From contig NZ_CP032125.1 in assembly GCF_003544895.1 (NCBI RefSeq), forward strand, positions 2,432,001-2,496,000: a stretch of 64,000 bases of DNA. Direction: 5' to 3'. Every line of letters begins with the position of its first letter. The first letter of the stretch is position 1. The notes beneath the pieces were generated by a model that worked only from the letters and a program-made list of their open reading frames with translations, did no database searches and had not been told where the DNA came from. The stretch comes from Profundibacter amoris (lineage in GTDB: Bacteria; Pseudomonadota; Alphaproteobacteria; Rhodobacterales; Rhodobacteraceae). Of the stretch, positions 1 to 7,472 are shown piece by piece. The translations under genes were made by a program, and so were the position numbers.

Positions 1-1063
1 AGGGTGCGGCGGCATCAGGCGTCCAGCGCATCACTACGCTTTCGATGATAATCACCACCAGCCACAGGCCGAATATGCCGATGATCCCCAGCAATCCGTC
101 CGGCCCTTGCGGCAGGGCATAGTCGTAAAACCCGGCACCGGTTTTCGGGATCAACTGACCGTCGATGAACACGGCCCAGCGCAGCAGCCATGCCCCGCCC
201 AACGTGACCAGCCCCAGCAAGGCACCAAACCACAGTTTGCGGGCATAGATGCCGAATATCGCGCTGATGCCAAAGGCTGCCAACAGCTCCCACCCCAGCA
301 ATTGCCAATGGGGGGAAGCCGAAACCACAGCCAGCGCACGCGCTTCGGGGTTGGTGCCCCCGCCCATGCCCATCATCAACCAGACCGCGCCGGTCAGCAG
401 GGTCAGCAGCGAAAACAACGCCATCACGCGGCCCAGATGGGCACCGGTGGTACGGCGGGTTTCCGATCCGCTTTCCGCCAGAAAAGCATTGACCAGAAGG
501 CCCATCGCGGCACTTGCAGAAACACCCGAGAAGAAGAAAAACGCAATCAGGGTATAGCTGTGCCACAGTGGGCGCGATTTCACGATCATCACTTCCGAGC
601 CGGTATATAGCGCCACCAGCAAGGCCAGCAGACCGGTCAGCAGCGCCATCGGTTTGATCAGGCCGCTATAGTCGCCAGACCCAAGGCGCAGCCAACGGGG
701 CAGAACCGGCCGCATCACCAGCCAGCCATAAACGATTGAAACCGCAGCAAAGGCCGGCAGGAAATAGGCGCCCCAGCTCATCCAGCTCCAGGGGGTGAAA
801 TTGGCGTAGAAATGCCAGAACCGTGCTGGTTGGTGCAAATCGGCCAGCAAGGCCACAGGCGCGACCACCGCCGCCGACCACATCACCAGAATGTCGATAC
901 GGGCGGCATTTTCCCAATCCGGGCGGCGCAGAACCGTCCACATCAGACTGGTCAGCGCCGCGCCAACCGCAATGGCAACGAAAAAGAAATAGGACACCGC
1001 CCAAGGCAGCCACGAAATCTCGTGGGTGATGTTCACGGTTTCGATGATGTTTGGAACGCTCAT
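1..1063 (-). CDS. ttrC: TtrC-like NrfD-family membrane subunit (partial, runs off the window)
   Basis: Membrane quinol-oxidising subunit of a tetrathionate-reductase-type complex; it would pass electrons from quinol to the FeS subunit TtrB. About 354 codons are visible, starting MSVPNIIETVNITHEISW. The translation is a series of hydrophobic segments typical of the NrfD/PsrC family (for example the stretches around PWAVSYFFFVAIAVG and WHSYTLIAFFFFSG). The 3' end lies outside the window. Its start overlaps the ttrB stop by four bases (ATGA, 1060-1063), so the two are translationally coupled. The TtrC rather than generic NrfD/DmsC assignment rests on the TtrS/TtrR-like regulators upstream and on the conserved order ttrS-R-B-C; ttrA would be expected next, to the left. 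It could instead serve another sulfur-oxyanion reductase. Confidence 0.8.
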   Translation of the reverse strand, partial: MSVPNIIETVNITHEISWLPWAVSYFFFVAIAVGAALTSLMWTVLRRPDWENAARIDILVMWSAAVVAPVALLADLHQPARFWHFYANFTPWSWMSWGAYFLPAFAAVSIVYGWLVMRPVLPRWLRLGSGDYSGLIKPMALLTGLLALLVALYTGSEVMIVKSRPLWHSYTLIAFFFFSGVSASAAMGLLVNAFLAESGSETRRTTGAHLGRVMALFSLLTLLTGAVWLMMGMGGGTNPEARALAVVSASPHWQLLGWELLAAFGISAIFGIYARKLWFGALLGLVTLGGAWLLRWAVFIDGQLIPKTGAGFYDYALPQGPDGLLGIIGIFGLWLVVIIIESVVMRWTPDAAAP

Positions 1064-1836
1064 GATCTTGCCTCCTCATTCCCCGTGCCGAATTTTTCTT
1101 GCAGGGTTTGCAGAATGCCCTGCCCTTCCACCTTGCCTTCAAAGGCGGTTTCCAGACCGATGTAATAGACATGCGGATCGGTCCCCATTTCCGGGCGCAG
1201 CACCTTGACGGCATCACCCGCCTCGGCCAGCAATTTGCTGATTTCGCTTTCGGGATCGTTCACATCGCCAAAGATGCGCGCGCCACCGGTGCAGGTTTCA
1301 ACACAGGCCGGCAGCAACCCCGCTTCGACCCGATGCACACAGAAGGTGCATTTGTCGGCGGTGTTGGTTTTCGGATTGATAAAGCGGGCGTCATAGGGGC
1401 AGGCCTGAACGCAATAGGCACAACCGACGCATTTGTCGGCGTCCACCACCACAATGCCGTCTTCGCGCTGAAACGTGGCCTGAACCGGACAGACCGGCAC
1501 GCAAGGCGGGTTGTCGCAATGGTTGCACAGACGCGGCAGGGTAAAGCTGGCGACGGTCTGGGTTTCGTCATCCACATCCACCACATCGTATTGGGTGACA
1601 ATGGTGCGAAAATCGCCAATCGGGGTCTGGTTTTCCATTGTGCAGGCCACGGTGCAAGCCTGACAGCCAATGCAGCGGCGCAAATCGATCGCCATTGCAT
1701 AACGTTTGCTCGGATCCCCTCCGTGACGTTCGGGTGCCAGCGCAGCCGCATCGGCAGGGGCGGCCACGGCGCAACTGACAGCGCCGCAGGTCAAAGCCCC
1801 GCTTTTTGTTAAGAAAGAACGACGTGAAATATCCAT
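1060..1836 (-). CDS. ttrB: TtrB-like 4Fe-4S ferredoxin subunit with Tat signal
   Basis: 258-residue iron-sulfur subunit carrying electrons between the NrfD-type membrane subunit and a molybdopterin catalytic subunit at the periplasmic face. I chose the ATG at 1836, not the upstream extension, because it follows a GGAGG ribosome-binding site and begins with a twin-arginine signal (SRRSFLTK at residues 4-11). Four cysteine clusters are readable: CIGCQACTVAC, CNHCDNPPCVPVCP, CVGCAYCVQACP and CTFCVHR followed by PACVETC, the pattern of DmsB/PhsB/TtrB proteins binding four 4Fe-4S clusters. It overlaps ttrC by four bases. The family is certain; the tetrathionate specificity comes from the neighbouring TtrS/TtrR-like genes. 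Confidence 0.85.
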   Translation of the reverse strand: MDISRRSFLTKSGALTCGAVSCAVAAPADAAALAPERHGGDPSKRYAMAIDLRRCIGCQACTVACTMENQTPIGDFRTIVTQYDVVDVDDETQTVASFTLPRLCNHCDNPPCVPVCPVQATFQREDGIVVVDADKCVGCAYCVQACPYDARFINPKTNTADKCTFCVHRVEAGLLPACVETCTGGARIFGDVNDPESEISKLLAEAGDAVKVLRPEMGTDPHVYYIGLETAFEGKVEGQGILQTLQEKFGTGNEEARS

Positions 1837-1934
1837 GGCCCGAAACCTCCGAAAACTTAAGTATTCAAAAGAGTGGTAAGGCCATGGCGGCAGAGAAGGT
1901 ATTGGTGCAACCCCCAAGGAGGATAGGGAAAACC

Positions 1935-2552
1935 CTAGGTTTCGGCTAGCGCCCATATCCGGGCCAGCTCGGCAACGCTGTCGACCTGCATCTTGTCCAT
2001 CACGTTATGGCGGTGCAGTTCGACGGTTTTCTGACTGATCCCCAGATCGGCGGCGATTTCCTTGTTACGCAGACCGCAGCTGACCCGTTCGGCCACCTGC
2101 CGTTCGCGCTCGGTCAAAGCGTTGATGCGCTGGCGCAGTTCGGTCTGCTGGTCGCGTTCGGCCAACAAGCGGCGGTGCTCGGCCACGGCCTCTTGCACCC
2201 GATCCAGCAGCACTTGGTCATTGCAGGGTTTTTCCAGAAAATCGAACGCCCCCGCCTTGAAGGCCCGCGCCGCCATCGGCACATCGCCGTGGCCGGTCAG
2301 AAAAATGACCGGCAGGCTGCTGTTCAGCCGCTGCAACACCTGTTGCAAATCCAGCCCCGACAGGCCGGGCATGCGGATATCCAGCAACAGGCAGCCCGGG
2401 CGTTTGTCATTGAACCCCGCCATGAAGGCATCGGCCGACACATGGGCACGGCATTGAAGCCCGACCGAGCCGATCAGCCAGCACAGCGATTTGCGCATCC
2501 CTTCGTCATCATCGACAACGTGGATCAGCGGGGCGGCATCGGTGGTGCTCAT
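1935..2552 (-). CDS. ttrR: TtrR-like response regulator (FixJ/NarL type)
   Basis: 205-residue two-component response regulator. An N-terminal receiver domain shows the acidic pocket VVDDDEG (residues 12-18) and the phospho-acceptor aspartate near residue 58 in LLLDIRMPG. The C-terminal part is a LuxR-type helix-turn-helix (LTERERQVAERVSCG, then GISQKTVELHRHNVMDKM). FixJ-like regulators of this size pair with TtrS in tetrathionate reductase clusters. The start overlaps the ttrS stop by four bases (2549-2552), so kinase and regulator are coupled. About 100 bases separate it from ttrB, enough for the promoter it would be expected to activate. Confidence 0.85.
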   Translation of the reverse strand: MSTTDAAPLIHVVDDDEGMRKSLCWLIGSVGLQCRAHVSADAFMAGFNDKRPGCLLLDIRMPGLSGLDLQQVLQRLNSSLPVIFLTGHGDVPMAARAFKAGAFDFLEKPCNDQVLLDRVQEAVAEHRRLLAERDQQTELRQRINALTERERQVAERVSCGLRNKEIAADLGISQKTVELHRHNVMDKMQVDSVAELARIWALAET

Positions 2553-4330
2553 GCGTTATTTCCTTGATCAACCGGCAGGGTAAAGCTGATGCTTACCCCG
2601 CCATCAGGATTGTTATCGGCGTAAATCATGCCGCCGTGCGATTCAATGATCGAATAACTGATCGACAGACCCAGCCCCATGCCGCTGCTTTTGTCGCTGT
2701 TGAACGGCTCGAATATATGCTCGAGCGCATCCGCATCCAGCCCCGGCCCGCTGTCGCGGATGGTGACGCGCAGGCGGGTAGCATCGCGCTTGTCGCGCTC
2801 GCTGCTCACCTGCAATATTCGGGGGCCACTTGCCTGCGCCGCCATCGCCTCGATCGCATTGCGGACCAGATTGACAGCCACCTGTTCAATCGCCACCCCG
2901 TCAACCGAAAGCTGCGGCAGATCAGGTGCCAGACGGCTTTGCACGGTTATATCCGCCTGCCGCAGTTCCGCCCCCAGCAAATCAATTGCTTCGGTCAACA
3001 GGGCATTGATATCGGCCTTCTCGCGCGGGCTTGCCCGATTATCGACAAAGCCGCGAATGCGTTTCAGAACCCGTCCGGCATGTTCGGCCTGATGGGCAAT
3101 TTCGCGCAAGGGTTCTTCAAGCTGTGCGCTGGTGACACCATTCCTGATCATCCGCACCGAACCGGCGGCATAGTTCGATATGCTGCCCAGAGGCTGGTTG
3201 ATCTCATGCGCCAGCCCGCGCGCCATTTCCCCCAGCGTCGTCTGTCGCGACACATGCGCCAGTTCGGCCAGCCGCAACCGCGCCTTTTCCTGACTTTCCT
3301 TAAGCTGGCGGGTGCGCTTGAACACCAGAAATTCGGTGTGCCAGACGTGTAAAGCGGCCAGAATTACCAGGGCTAGCGCCAACAGGAACCAGCCTTTGTT
3401 GCGTTGCAAAAATTCGCGGAACACCTGACCGGCGGTCAGGGTATAGGGGCCGATATGCAAGGATTTGAACAGCTCGGTCACAGGTTGGTAGGACAGCGGA
3501 ATTGTCCAGCTTTGCCCTGCACCACCCTTGCTTTGCGGCGACATTTCCAACAGGGCAACCGCAACCCGTTTGGCCAGAACATGATTGGTTTGCCGCGCCT
3601 TGGCAAAAGGCCAGTTGGGATAAAGCGGACTGGACAGGGCGCAATCAAACCCGTCAACATGTTGCGGATTCAGGACGCGGAAATCTTCCATTTCGATCCG
3701 CCCCTCCTGCGCCATTTCCTCAAGCAGGCAGGCCCGAACGGTGCCGGCATCCGCATGGCCATTGGCCACCTGCGTAACGATATTATCCAGCGGGAAACCG
3801 GCAAAGGTAACCCCCGCCATATCGGTAAAAGGGTCGATACCGGCCCGTTGCAAAACGCCCCAGCCGATCTGGAACCCGCCAAAGGCCTCGCGGCTGACCC
3901 CCAACAGGGTTTTGCCACGCAAATCGCCCAGCGTGCGAATATCCGGCCTGTCAGAGCGGCTGAACAGAACTGCCCCGACACTGGCCGCCGGCGCCCCGAC
4001 CCGCACAGATTCCAGCGTGACCAGCCGCGAGGCGCCATAGCGTTGCTCCATCTCGATATAATTGCCCGGATTTGTGATAAAGAAATCCAGCTCTTGCGCG
4101 GCCAGGGCGGCCTCCATGCCTTTCAGGCCTATAGGACGTAGAACGATATTATATTCGGGAAATGCAGCCTGAAGGGTTGCGCGGGTCGGCTCCCATTGCT
4201 GCCGTGCTTTTTCGTCACCACGCCACGCCAACACCCCGATGGTTAGCGAAACAGTCGGCGCAGCTATGCTTGCTATGCCAGATAAAACAATCCCGAACAG
4301 TGTAAGGAATATCCAGCGCCATGCTCTCAT
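2549..4330 (-). CDS. ttrS: TtrS-like sensor histidine kinase with PhnD-like sensor domain
   Basis: About 593 residues. After an N-terminal signal/membrane segment comes a periplasmic-binding-protein-like domain of PhnD type (GVLAWRGDEKARQQWEPT, then ELDFFITNPGNYIEMEQRYG), as in TtrS. A second membrane segment (around GWFLLALALVILAALHVW) leads to a histidine kinase with H-box GLAHEINQPLGS and an ATPase with N-box NLVRNAIEA and G boxes DSGPGLD and GMGLGLSIS. The ATG at 4330 is preferred; a TTG at 4345 is also in frame. The sensor architecture is what identifies the ligand class. It is the first gene of the minus-strand ttr set. Confidence 0.85.
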   Translation of the reverse strand: MRAWRWIFLTLFGIVLSGIASIAAPTVSLTIGVLAWRGDEKARQQWEPTRATLQAAFPEYNIVLRPIGLKGMEAALAAQELDFFITNPGNYIEMEQRYGASRLVTLESVRVGAPAASVGAVLFSRSDRPDIRTLGDLRGKTLLGVSREAFGGFQIGWGVLQRAGIDPFTDMAGVTFAGFPLDNIVTQVANGHADAGTVRACLLEEMAQEGRIEMEDFRVLNPQHVDGFDCALSSPLYPNWPFAKARQTNHVLAKRVAVALLEMSPQSKGGAGQSWTIPLSYQPVTELFKSLHIGPYTLTAGQVFREFLQRNKGWFLLALALVILAALHVWHTEFLVFKRTRQLKESQEKARLRLAELAHVSRQTTLGEMARGLAHEINQPLGSISNYAAGSVRMIRNGVTSAQLEEPLREIAHQAEHAGRVLKRIRGFVDNRASPREKADINALLTEAIDLLGAELRQADITVQSRLAPDLPQLSVDGVAIEQVAVNLVRNAIEAMAAQASGPRILQVSSERDKRDATRLRVTIRDSGPGLDADALEHIFEPFNSDKSSGMGLGLSISYSIIESHGGMIYADNNPDGGVSISFTLPVDQGNNA

Positions 4331-4475
4331 CAAGTGTCCGTTCAAAATACAATTGGTTCAGTTGTCACCAATGCAGACGCAGTATTGATCAGCGGCATCT
4401 GCATGACCATCACGCATTTTGCCTCATGCAATCCCGTGGAACCAAAGATTCCGGTCGATGGGTCATACCGGTTAA

Positions 4476-4724
4476 CCTCACCAACCGTCTTCACCGTATG
4501 AGGGTTACGCCGCGATCAATCCGCTGGGCATGTTTATCGGCGCGATCATCATGTTCTTTGTTCTGGGTTTCTTGCCCGGGTTTATCGTTGCAAAGATCCT
4601 GAACGGTTTAGGGATGCTGCGCATTCCGCGCAAAGTCGAGCTGGAAGGCCTCGATTTTGAATCGACAGAAGCATACGATCAGGCGGTTGCCGAAGTCATA
4701 AAAGTCGAGCAAGCGCTCGTCTAG
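4476..4724 (+). pseudogene. Remnant: C-terminal end of an Amt-type ammonium/methylammonium transporter
   Basis: The frame between the stop at 4473-4475 and the stop ending at 4724 encodes the last membrane helix and cytosolic tail typical of Amt proteins: a hydrophobic segment (MFIGAIIMFFVLGFLPGF), then AKILNGLGMLRIP and a VELEGLD-type tail. The rest of the transporter (roughly 350-400 residues in the family) is absent: upstream DNA is non-coding and the ttrS gene starts about 150 bases away. The internal ATG at 4530 has no convincing ribosome-binding site. I infer a deletion remnant. An amt gene in front of a methylamine cluster makes biological sense as the former substrate importer. It is less likely to be a functional 64-residue membrane peptide. 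Confidence 0.65.
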
Positions 4725-4749
4725 TTTCAACAATTAAAGGAGACTTACC

Positions 4750-4968
4750 ATGTCTACGAATGGAATGACCGACTGGGCTGTTGATTTAGGCGAAGTCGCA
4801 GCTGTCTATCCTTTTCAGGGAACCGAGTTCGTGATGTTTATTCTCGGGGTTGCATTCTGGATCATCTGGCACATTTTGCAGTTCCGGGCTGAAAAGCACG
4901 AAGTGGATCACGAAATGGAAAGTGATGAAACCGGTGATAAAACCCGCGAGGTTATTGGCCGGTTCTAA
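4750..4968 (+). CDS. Small single-pass membrane protein, unknown function
   Basis: 72 residues starting MSTNGMTDWAVDLGEV, with a good ribosome-binding site (AAAGGAGA) 7-8 bases before the ATG. A single hydrophobic helix (FVMFILGVAFWIIWHILQF) is followed by a strongly acidic C-terminal tail. It sits 25 bases after the amt remnant, as if co-transcribed with the original transporter, and ends just before a strong terminator. I do not recognise a named family; a small accessory protein of the transporter is a guess based on position only. Confidence 0.7.
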   Translation: MSTNGMTDWAVDLGEVAAVYPFQGTEFVMFILGVAFWIIWHILQFRAEKHEVDHEMESDETGDKTREVIGRF

Positions 4969-4993
4969 CCTGCTGATCCAAAACTCGTTTGTG

Positions 4994-5030
4994 AAACGCC
5001 GGTTCAATCAATGAATCGGCGTTTTGCTTT
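4994..5030 (+). terminator. Rho-independent terminator
   Basis: Inverted arms AAACGCCGGTTCA (4994-5006) and TGAATCGGCGTTT (5012-5024) form a 13-bp stem with one G-U pair and a 5-base loop, followed by a T-rich stretch (TTGCTTTTCTT). It closes the short transcript containing the amt remnant and the 72-residue protein, and isolates it from the regulator gene downstream. Confidence 0.85.
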
Positions 5031-5084
5031 TCTTCTCTGGTGATAAGCCTTATGGCGGTGCGCAACGGATAGTATGAGGAAAGC

Positions 5085-5750
5085 ATGACAGACAAAAAGC
5101 CCAAGACAGATGATACCGCGACCGATCCAATGCTTATTCAAAACCCGCATGTTGTTGGCAAAACGGGCAAGAAGCCACTGGAAGAGTCCATCGGTCAAGA
5201 AGTCAAACGATTGCGCGAACAACTGGGCATAACAATATCCAAGTTGGCCAAGTCGGCTGATATGTCCAGCGGCATGCTCTCCAAAATCGAAAACGGGTCC
5301 ACATCCCCTTCGCTATCGTCGCTGCTGGCATTGTCGCGTGCCTTGCATGTGCCGGTTAGCGCACTGTTCAACCAGTTCGAGCAACATCGCCCGGCCACAT
5401 TTGTAAAAGCCGGGGACGGGTTAGAGATCGAACGGCGGGGGACGCGTGCGGGCCATCAATACGCCTTGCTTGGTCATTCCCCCCACAGCGAACTGACGGT
5501 CGAGCCCTATGTTATCACCTTGCAAGATTCCTCGGATGTCTTTCCGGTGTTTCAACACGAAGGACTTGAGTTCATCTATATGCTGGAAGGCGAAGTCGTC
5601 TACCGGCACGGGGATCAAACCTATCCGATGCAAGAGGGGGATTCTCTCTTTTTTGATGCCAGCGCCCCGCATGGACCAGAAGAAATGCGTAAACTTCCGA
5701 TAAGATACCTGTCGATTATTTCTTATCCACGCGAAAGCGCCGGCAGTTAG
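5085..5750 (+). CDS. XRE-family transcriptional regulator with C-terminal cupin domain
   Basis: 221 residues, start supported by GAGGAAAGC before the ATG. A lambda-repressor-type helix-turn-helix lies at about residues 40-95 (VKRLREQLGITISKLAKSAD, then MSSGMLSKIENGSTSPSLSS). A cupin sensor domain lies at about 145-215 (FQHEGLEFIYMLEGEVVYRH, then GDSLFFDASAPHGPEE). HTH-cupin regulators usually bind a small ligand and control the adjacent catabolic operon. It is co-directional with mgsABC-gmaS, about 127 bases upstream, so it most likely controls that operon; an inverted repeat overlapping the mgsA promoter is a candidate site. Confidence 0.85.
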   Translation: MTDKKPKTDDTATDPMLIQNPHVVGKTGKKPLEESIGQEVKRLREQLGITISKLAKSADMSSGMLSKIENGSTSPSLSSLLALSRALHVPVSALFNQFEQHRPATFVKAGDGLEIERRGTRAGHQYALLGHSPHSELTVEPYVITLQDSSDVFPVFQHEGLEFIYMLEGEVVYRHGDQTYPMQEGDSLFFDASAPHGPEEMRKLPIRYLSIISYPRESAGS

Positions 5751-5809
5751 TCCATTTATTCAATCACATAGGGGCGTGTTTCCTGTTGTGAAATTTTATT
5801 TACTGACAG

Positions 5810-5849
5810 TTGATGTGGGCGCTTACACCTGTTAATGTTCCTGTGAACA
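5810..5849 (+). promoter_or_regulatory. Candidate mgsA promoter with overlapping operator
   Basis: TTGATG (5810-5815), 17 bases, then TAATGT (5833-5838) resembles a sigma-70 promoter. The inverted repeat TGTTC-CTGT-GAACA (5836-5849) covers the -10 and start region, and the arm sequence GGAAC recurs close downstream. This arrangement fits repression by the adjacent HTH-cupin protein. It is read from sequence only. Confidence 0.45.
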
Positions 5850-5877
5850 GTATCATGGAACAATCGGGATAATCCTT

Positions 5878-6780
5878 ATGTGTGGAATTGTCGGTCTTTA
5901 CCTAAAAAACACAGACCTGCAACCGACCCTCGGCGCATTATTCGAGCCGATGCTGGTTGAAATGACAGACAGGGGGCCGGACTCGGCCGGGTTTGCCATT
6001 TACCGCAATCAGGTGGATCAGGACCACACCAAATTCACATTGGCCAGCGACAACCCCAAGCAGGATTGGAAGGCATTGGACGCCGACCTTGAAAAGGCAT
6101 TGAACTGCGATGTGCAGATTTCCCCCGTGGGCGATCACGCAATCCTGATTACAGATGGCGACGCAGGGCAAGTTCAACAGTGGTTGGCGGAACAAAGGCC
6201 GCAAATACGCATTGTCGGATCAGGGCGAAGCATCGAGATTTTCAAGCAAACCGGTTTGCCGCAAGATGTGGCCGACAAATTTGACCTGATCAATGCCCAA
6301 GGCAGCCACGCCATTGGCCACACGCGAATGGCCACCGAAAGCGCCGTTACGACCGAAGGATCGCACCCGTTCGCCACAGGGCTGGACCTTTGTCTGGTTC
6401 ACAATGGGTCCCTGTCAAACCACAACCGTCTGCGTCGCCAGCTAGAGCGTAACGGAATTACATTCCAGACCGAAAACGACACCGAGGTTGCAGCCGGTTT
6501 CTTGACATGGAAATTGCGCCAAGGAATGTCGCTAACCGAAGCACTCGAGGCCGGACGCGAGGAACTGGACGGGTTTTACACGTTCTGCATTGGCACCGCG
6601 GACGGGTTCGCGGTGATGCGCGACCCAATCGCCTGCAAGCACGCGGTGATGGCTGAAACTGATGATTGGGTGGCCATGGCAACCGAATACCGCGCCATCG
6701 CACATCTGCCGGGGGCTGACACGGCCCGGATATGGGAACCCGAGCCGGACCGGATTTACATATGGGGTGATGTTCAATGA
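5878..6780 (+). CDS. mgsA: N-methylglutamate synthase subunit A (class II glutamine amidotransferase)
   Basis: 300 residues beginning MCGIVGLYLKN, so Cys2 becomes the N-terminal nucleophile of an Ntn-type glutamine amidotransferase. Further family motifs are DRGPDSAGFA, GHTRMATES, HPFA and LVHNGSLSNHNRLR. Known role of the family: the amidotransferase-like subunit of MgsABC (also called GlxB), which releases or channels the amine for transfer to 2-oxoglutarate. It overlaps mgsB by four bases (6777-6780). The order amidotransferase, GXGXG protein, FMN synthase, type III glutamine synthetase matches the methylamine N-methylglutamate clusters. The alternative is the paralogous glxBCD-glnT cluster of rhizobia. 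Confidence 0.82.
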   Translation: MCGIVGLYLKNTDLQPTLGALFEPMLVEMTDRGPDSAGFAIYRNQVDQDHTKFTLASDNPKQDWKALDADLEKALNCDVQISPVGDHAILITDGDAGQVQQWLAEQRPQIRIVGSGRSIEIFKQTGLPQDVADKFDLINAQGSHAIGHTRMATESAVTTEGSHPFATGLDLCLVHNGSLSNHNRLRRQLERNGITFQTENDTEVAAGFLTWKLRQGMSLTEALEAGREELDGFYTFCIGTADGFAVMRDPIACKHAVMAETDDWVAMATEYRAIAHLPGADTARIWEPEPDRIYIWGDVQ

Positions 6781-7460
6781 GTGTTGCCAAACTGGATTTG
6801 AAAGCCATAGGTGTGCGCGGCGTGAACGCAGCACTTCATGACCTTCCCAAAGGGTCAAACGAAACCCAATGGGTGATCGAAAACCCGATGGGACAGCATA
6901 ATATTGCCTGCGGTCTGGATGCCCCGATCGAAGTCACGTTGAGCGGCCATGCCGGATTCTATTGCGGCGGGATGAACAAGGAAGCCACCATAACCGTAAA
7001 AGGCCATTCAGGGGTCGGGACCGGTGAAAACATGATGTCCGGCGTGATACGGGTCACCGGAAACGCCTCGGAATCCGCAGGCGCGACCGGCCATGGCGGC
7101 CTGTTGATCATCGAAGGCGATGCATCGTCGCGTTGCGGCATTTCGATGAAAGGTCTGGATATCGTTGTCGGCGGATCGGTGGGGCACATGTCGGCATTTA
7201 TGGCGCAGTCGGGGCATTTGGTTGTCTGCGGTGACGCGGGCGACGCATTGGGCGATTCCATCTACGAGGCCATCTTGTTTGTGCGCGGCAAAGTCGCCAG
7301 CCTTGGCGCTGATTGCATCGAGAAGGAAATGCGCCCCAAGCATCTGGCAAAACTGACCGAGCTTCTTGAAGCTGCAGGGTTTGATGCCGATCCGGCCGAA
7401 TTCCGGCGCTACGGCTCGGCCCGCAAGCTCTATAATTTTGACATTGATAACGCATATTGA
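6777..7460 (+). CDS. mgsB: N-methylglutamate synthase subunit B (GXGXG beta-helix protein)
   Basis: 227 residues related to the C-terminal GXGXG domain of glutamate synthase. Repeated glycine-rich turns are visible (HAGFYCGGMNKEATITVKGH, VGTGENMMSGVIRVTGNAS, GHGGLLIIEGDASSRCG), the signature of the right-handed beta-helix. In MgsABC/GlxBCD this is a separate structural subunit bridging the amidotransferase and FMN subunits. It starts inside the mgsA stop (ATGA overlap) and ends 12 bases before mgsC, so the three subunits are co-translated. Confidence 0.85.
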   Translation: MSVAKLDLKAIGVRGVNAALHDLPKGSNETQWVIENPMGQHNIACGLDAPIEVTLSGHAGFYCGGMNKEATITVKGHSGVGTGENMMSGVIRVTGNASESAGATGHGGLLIIEGDASSRCGISMKGLDIVVGGSVGHMSAFMAQSGHLVVCGDAGDALGDSIYEAILFVRGKVASLGADCIEKEMRPKHLAKLTELLEAAGFDADPAEFRRYGSARKLYNFDIDNAY

Positions 7461-7472
7461 GGTTCTTAAAAA

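Noticed and set aside
1099-1812. 237-codon plus-strand open frame
   Set aside because: It is antisense to ttrB, which has Tat and four Fe-S cysteine motifs; the plus-strand frame has no recognisable domain.
4321-4602. 93-codon plus-strand open frame upstream of the amt remnant
   Set aside because: No ribosome-binding site, no family signal, and it overlaps the true amt-derived frame in another phase.
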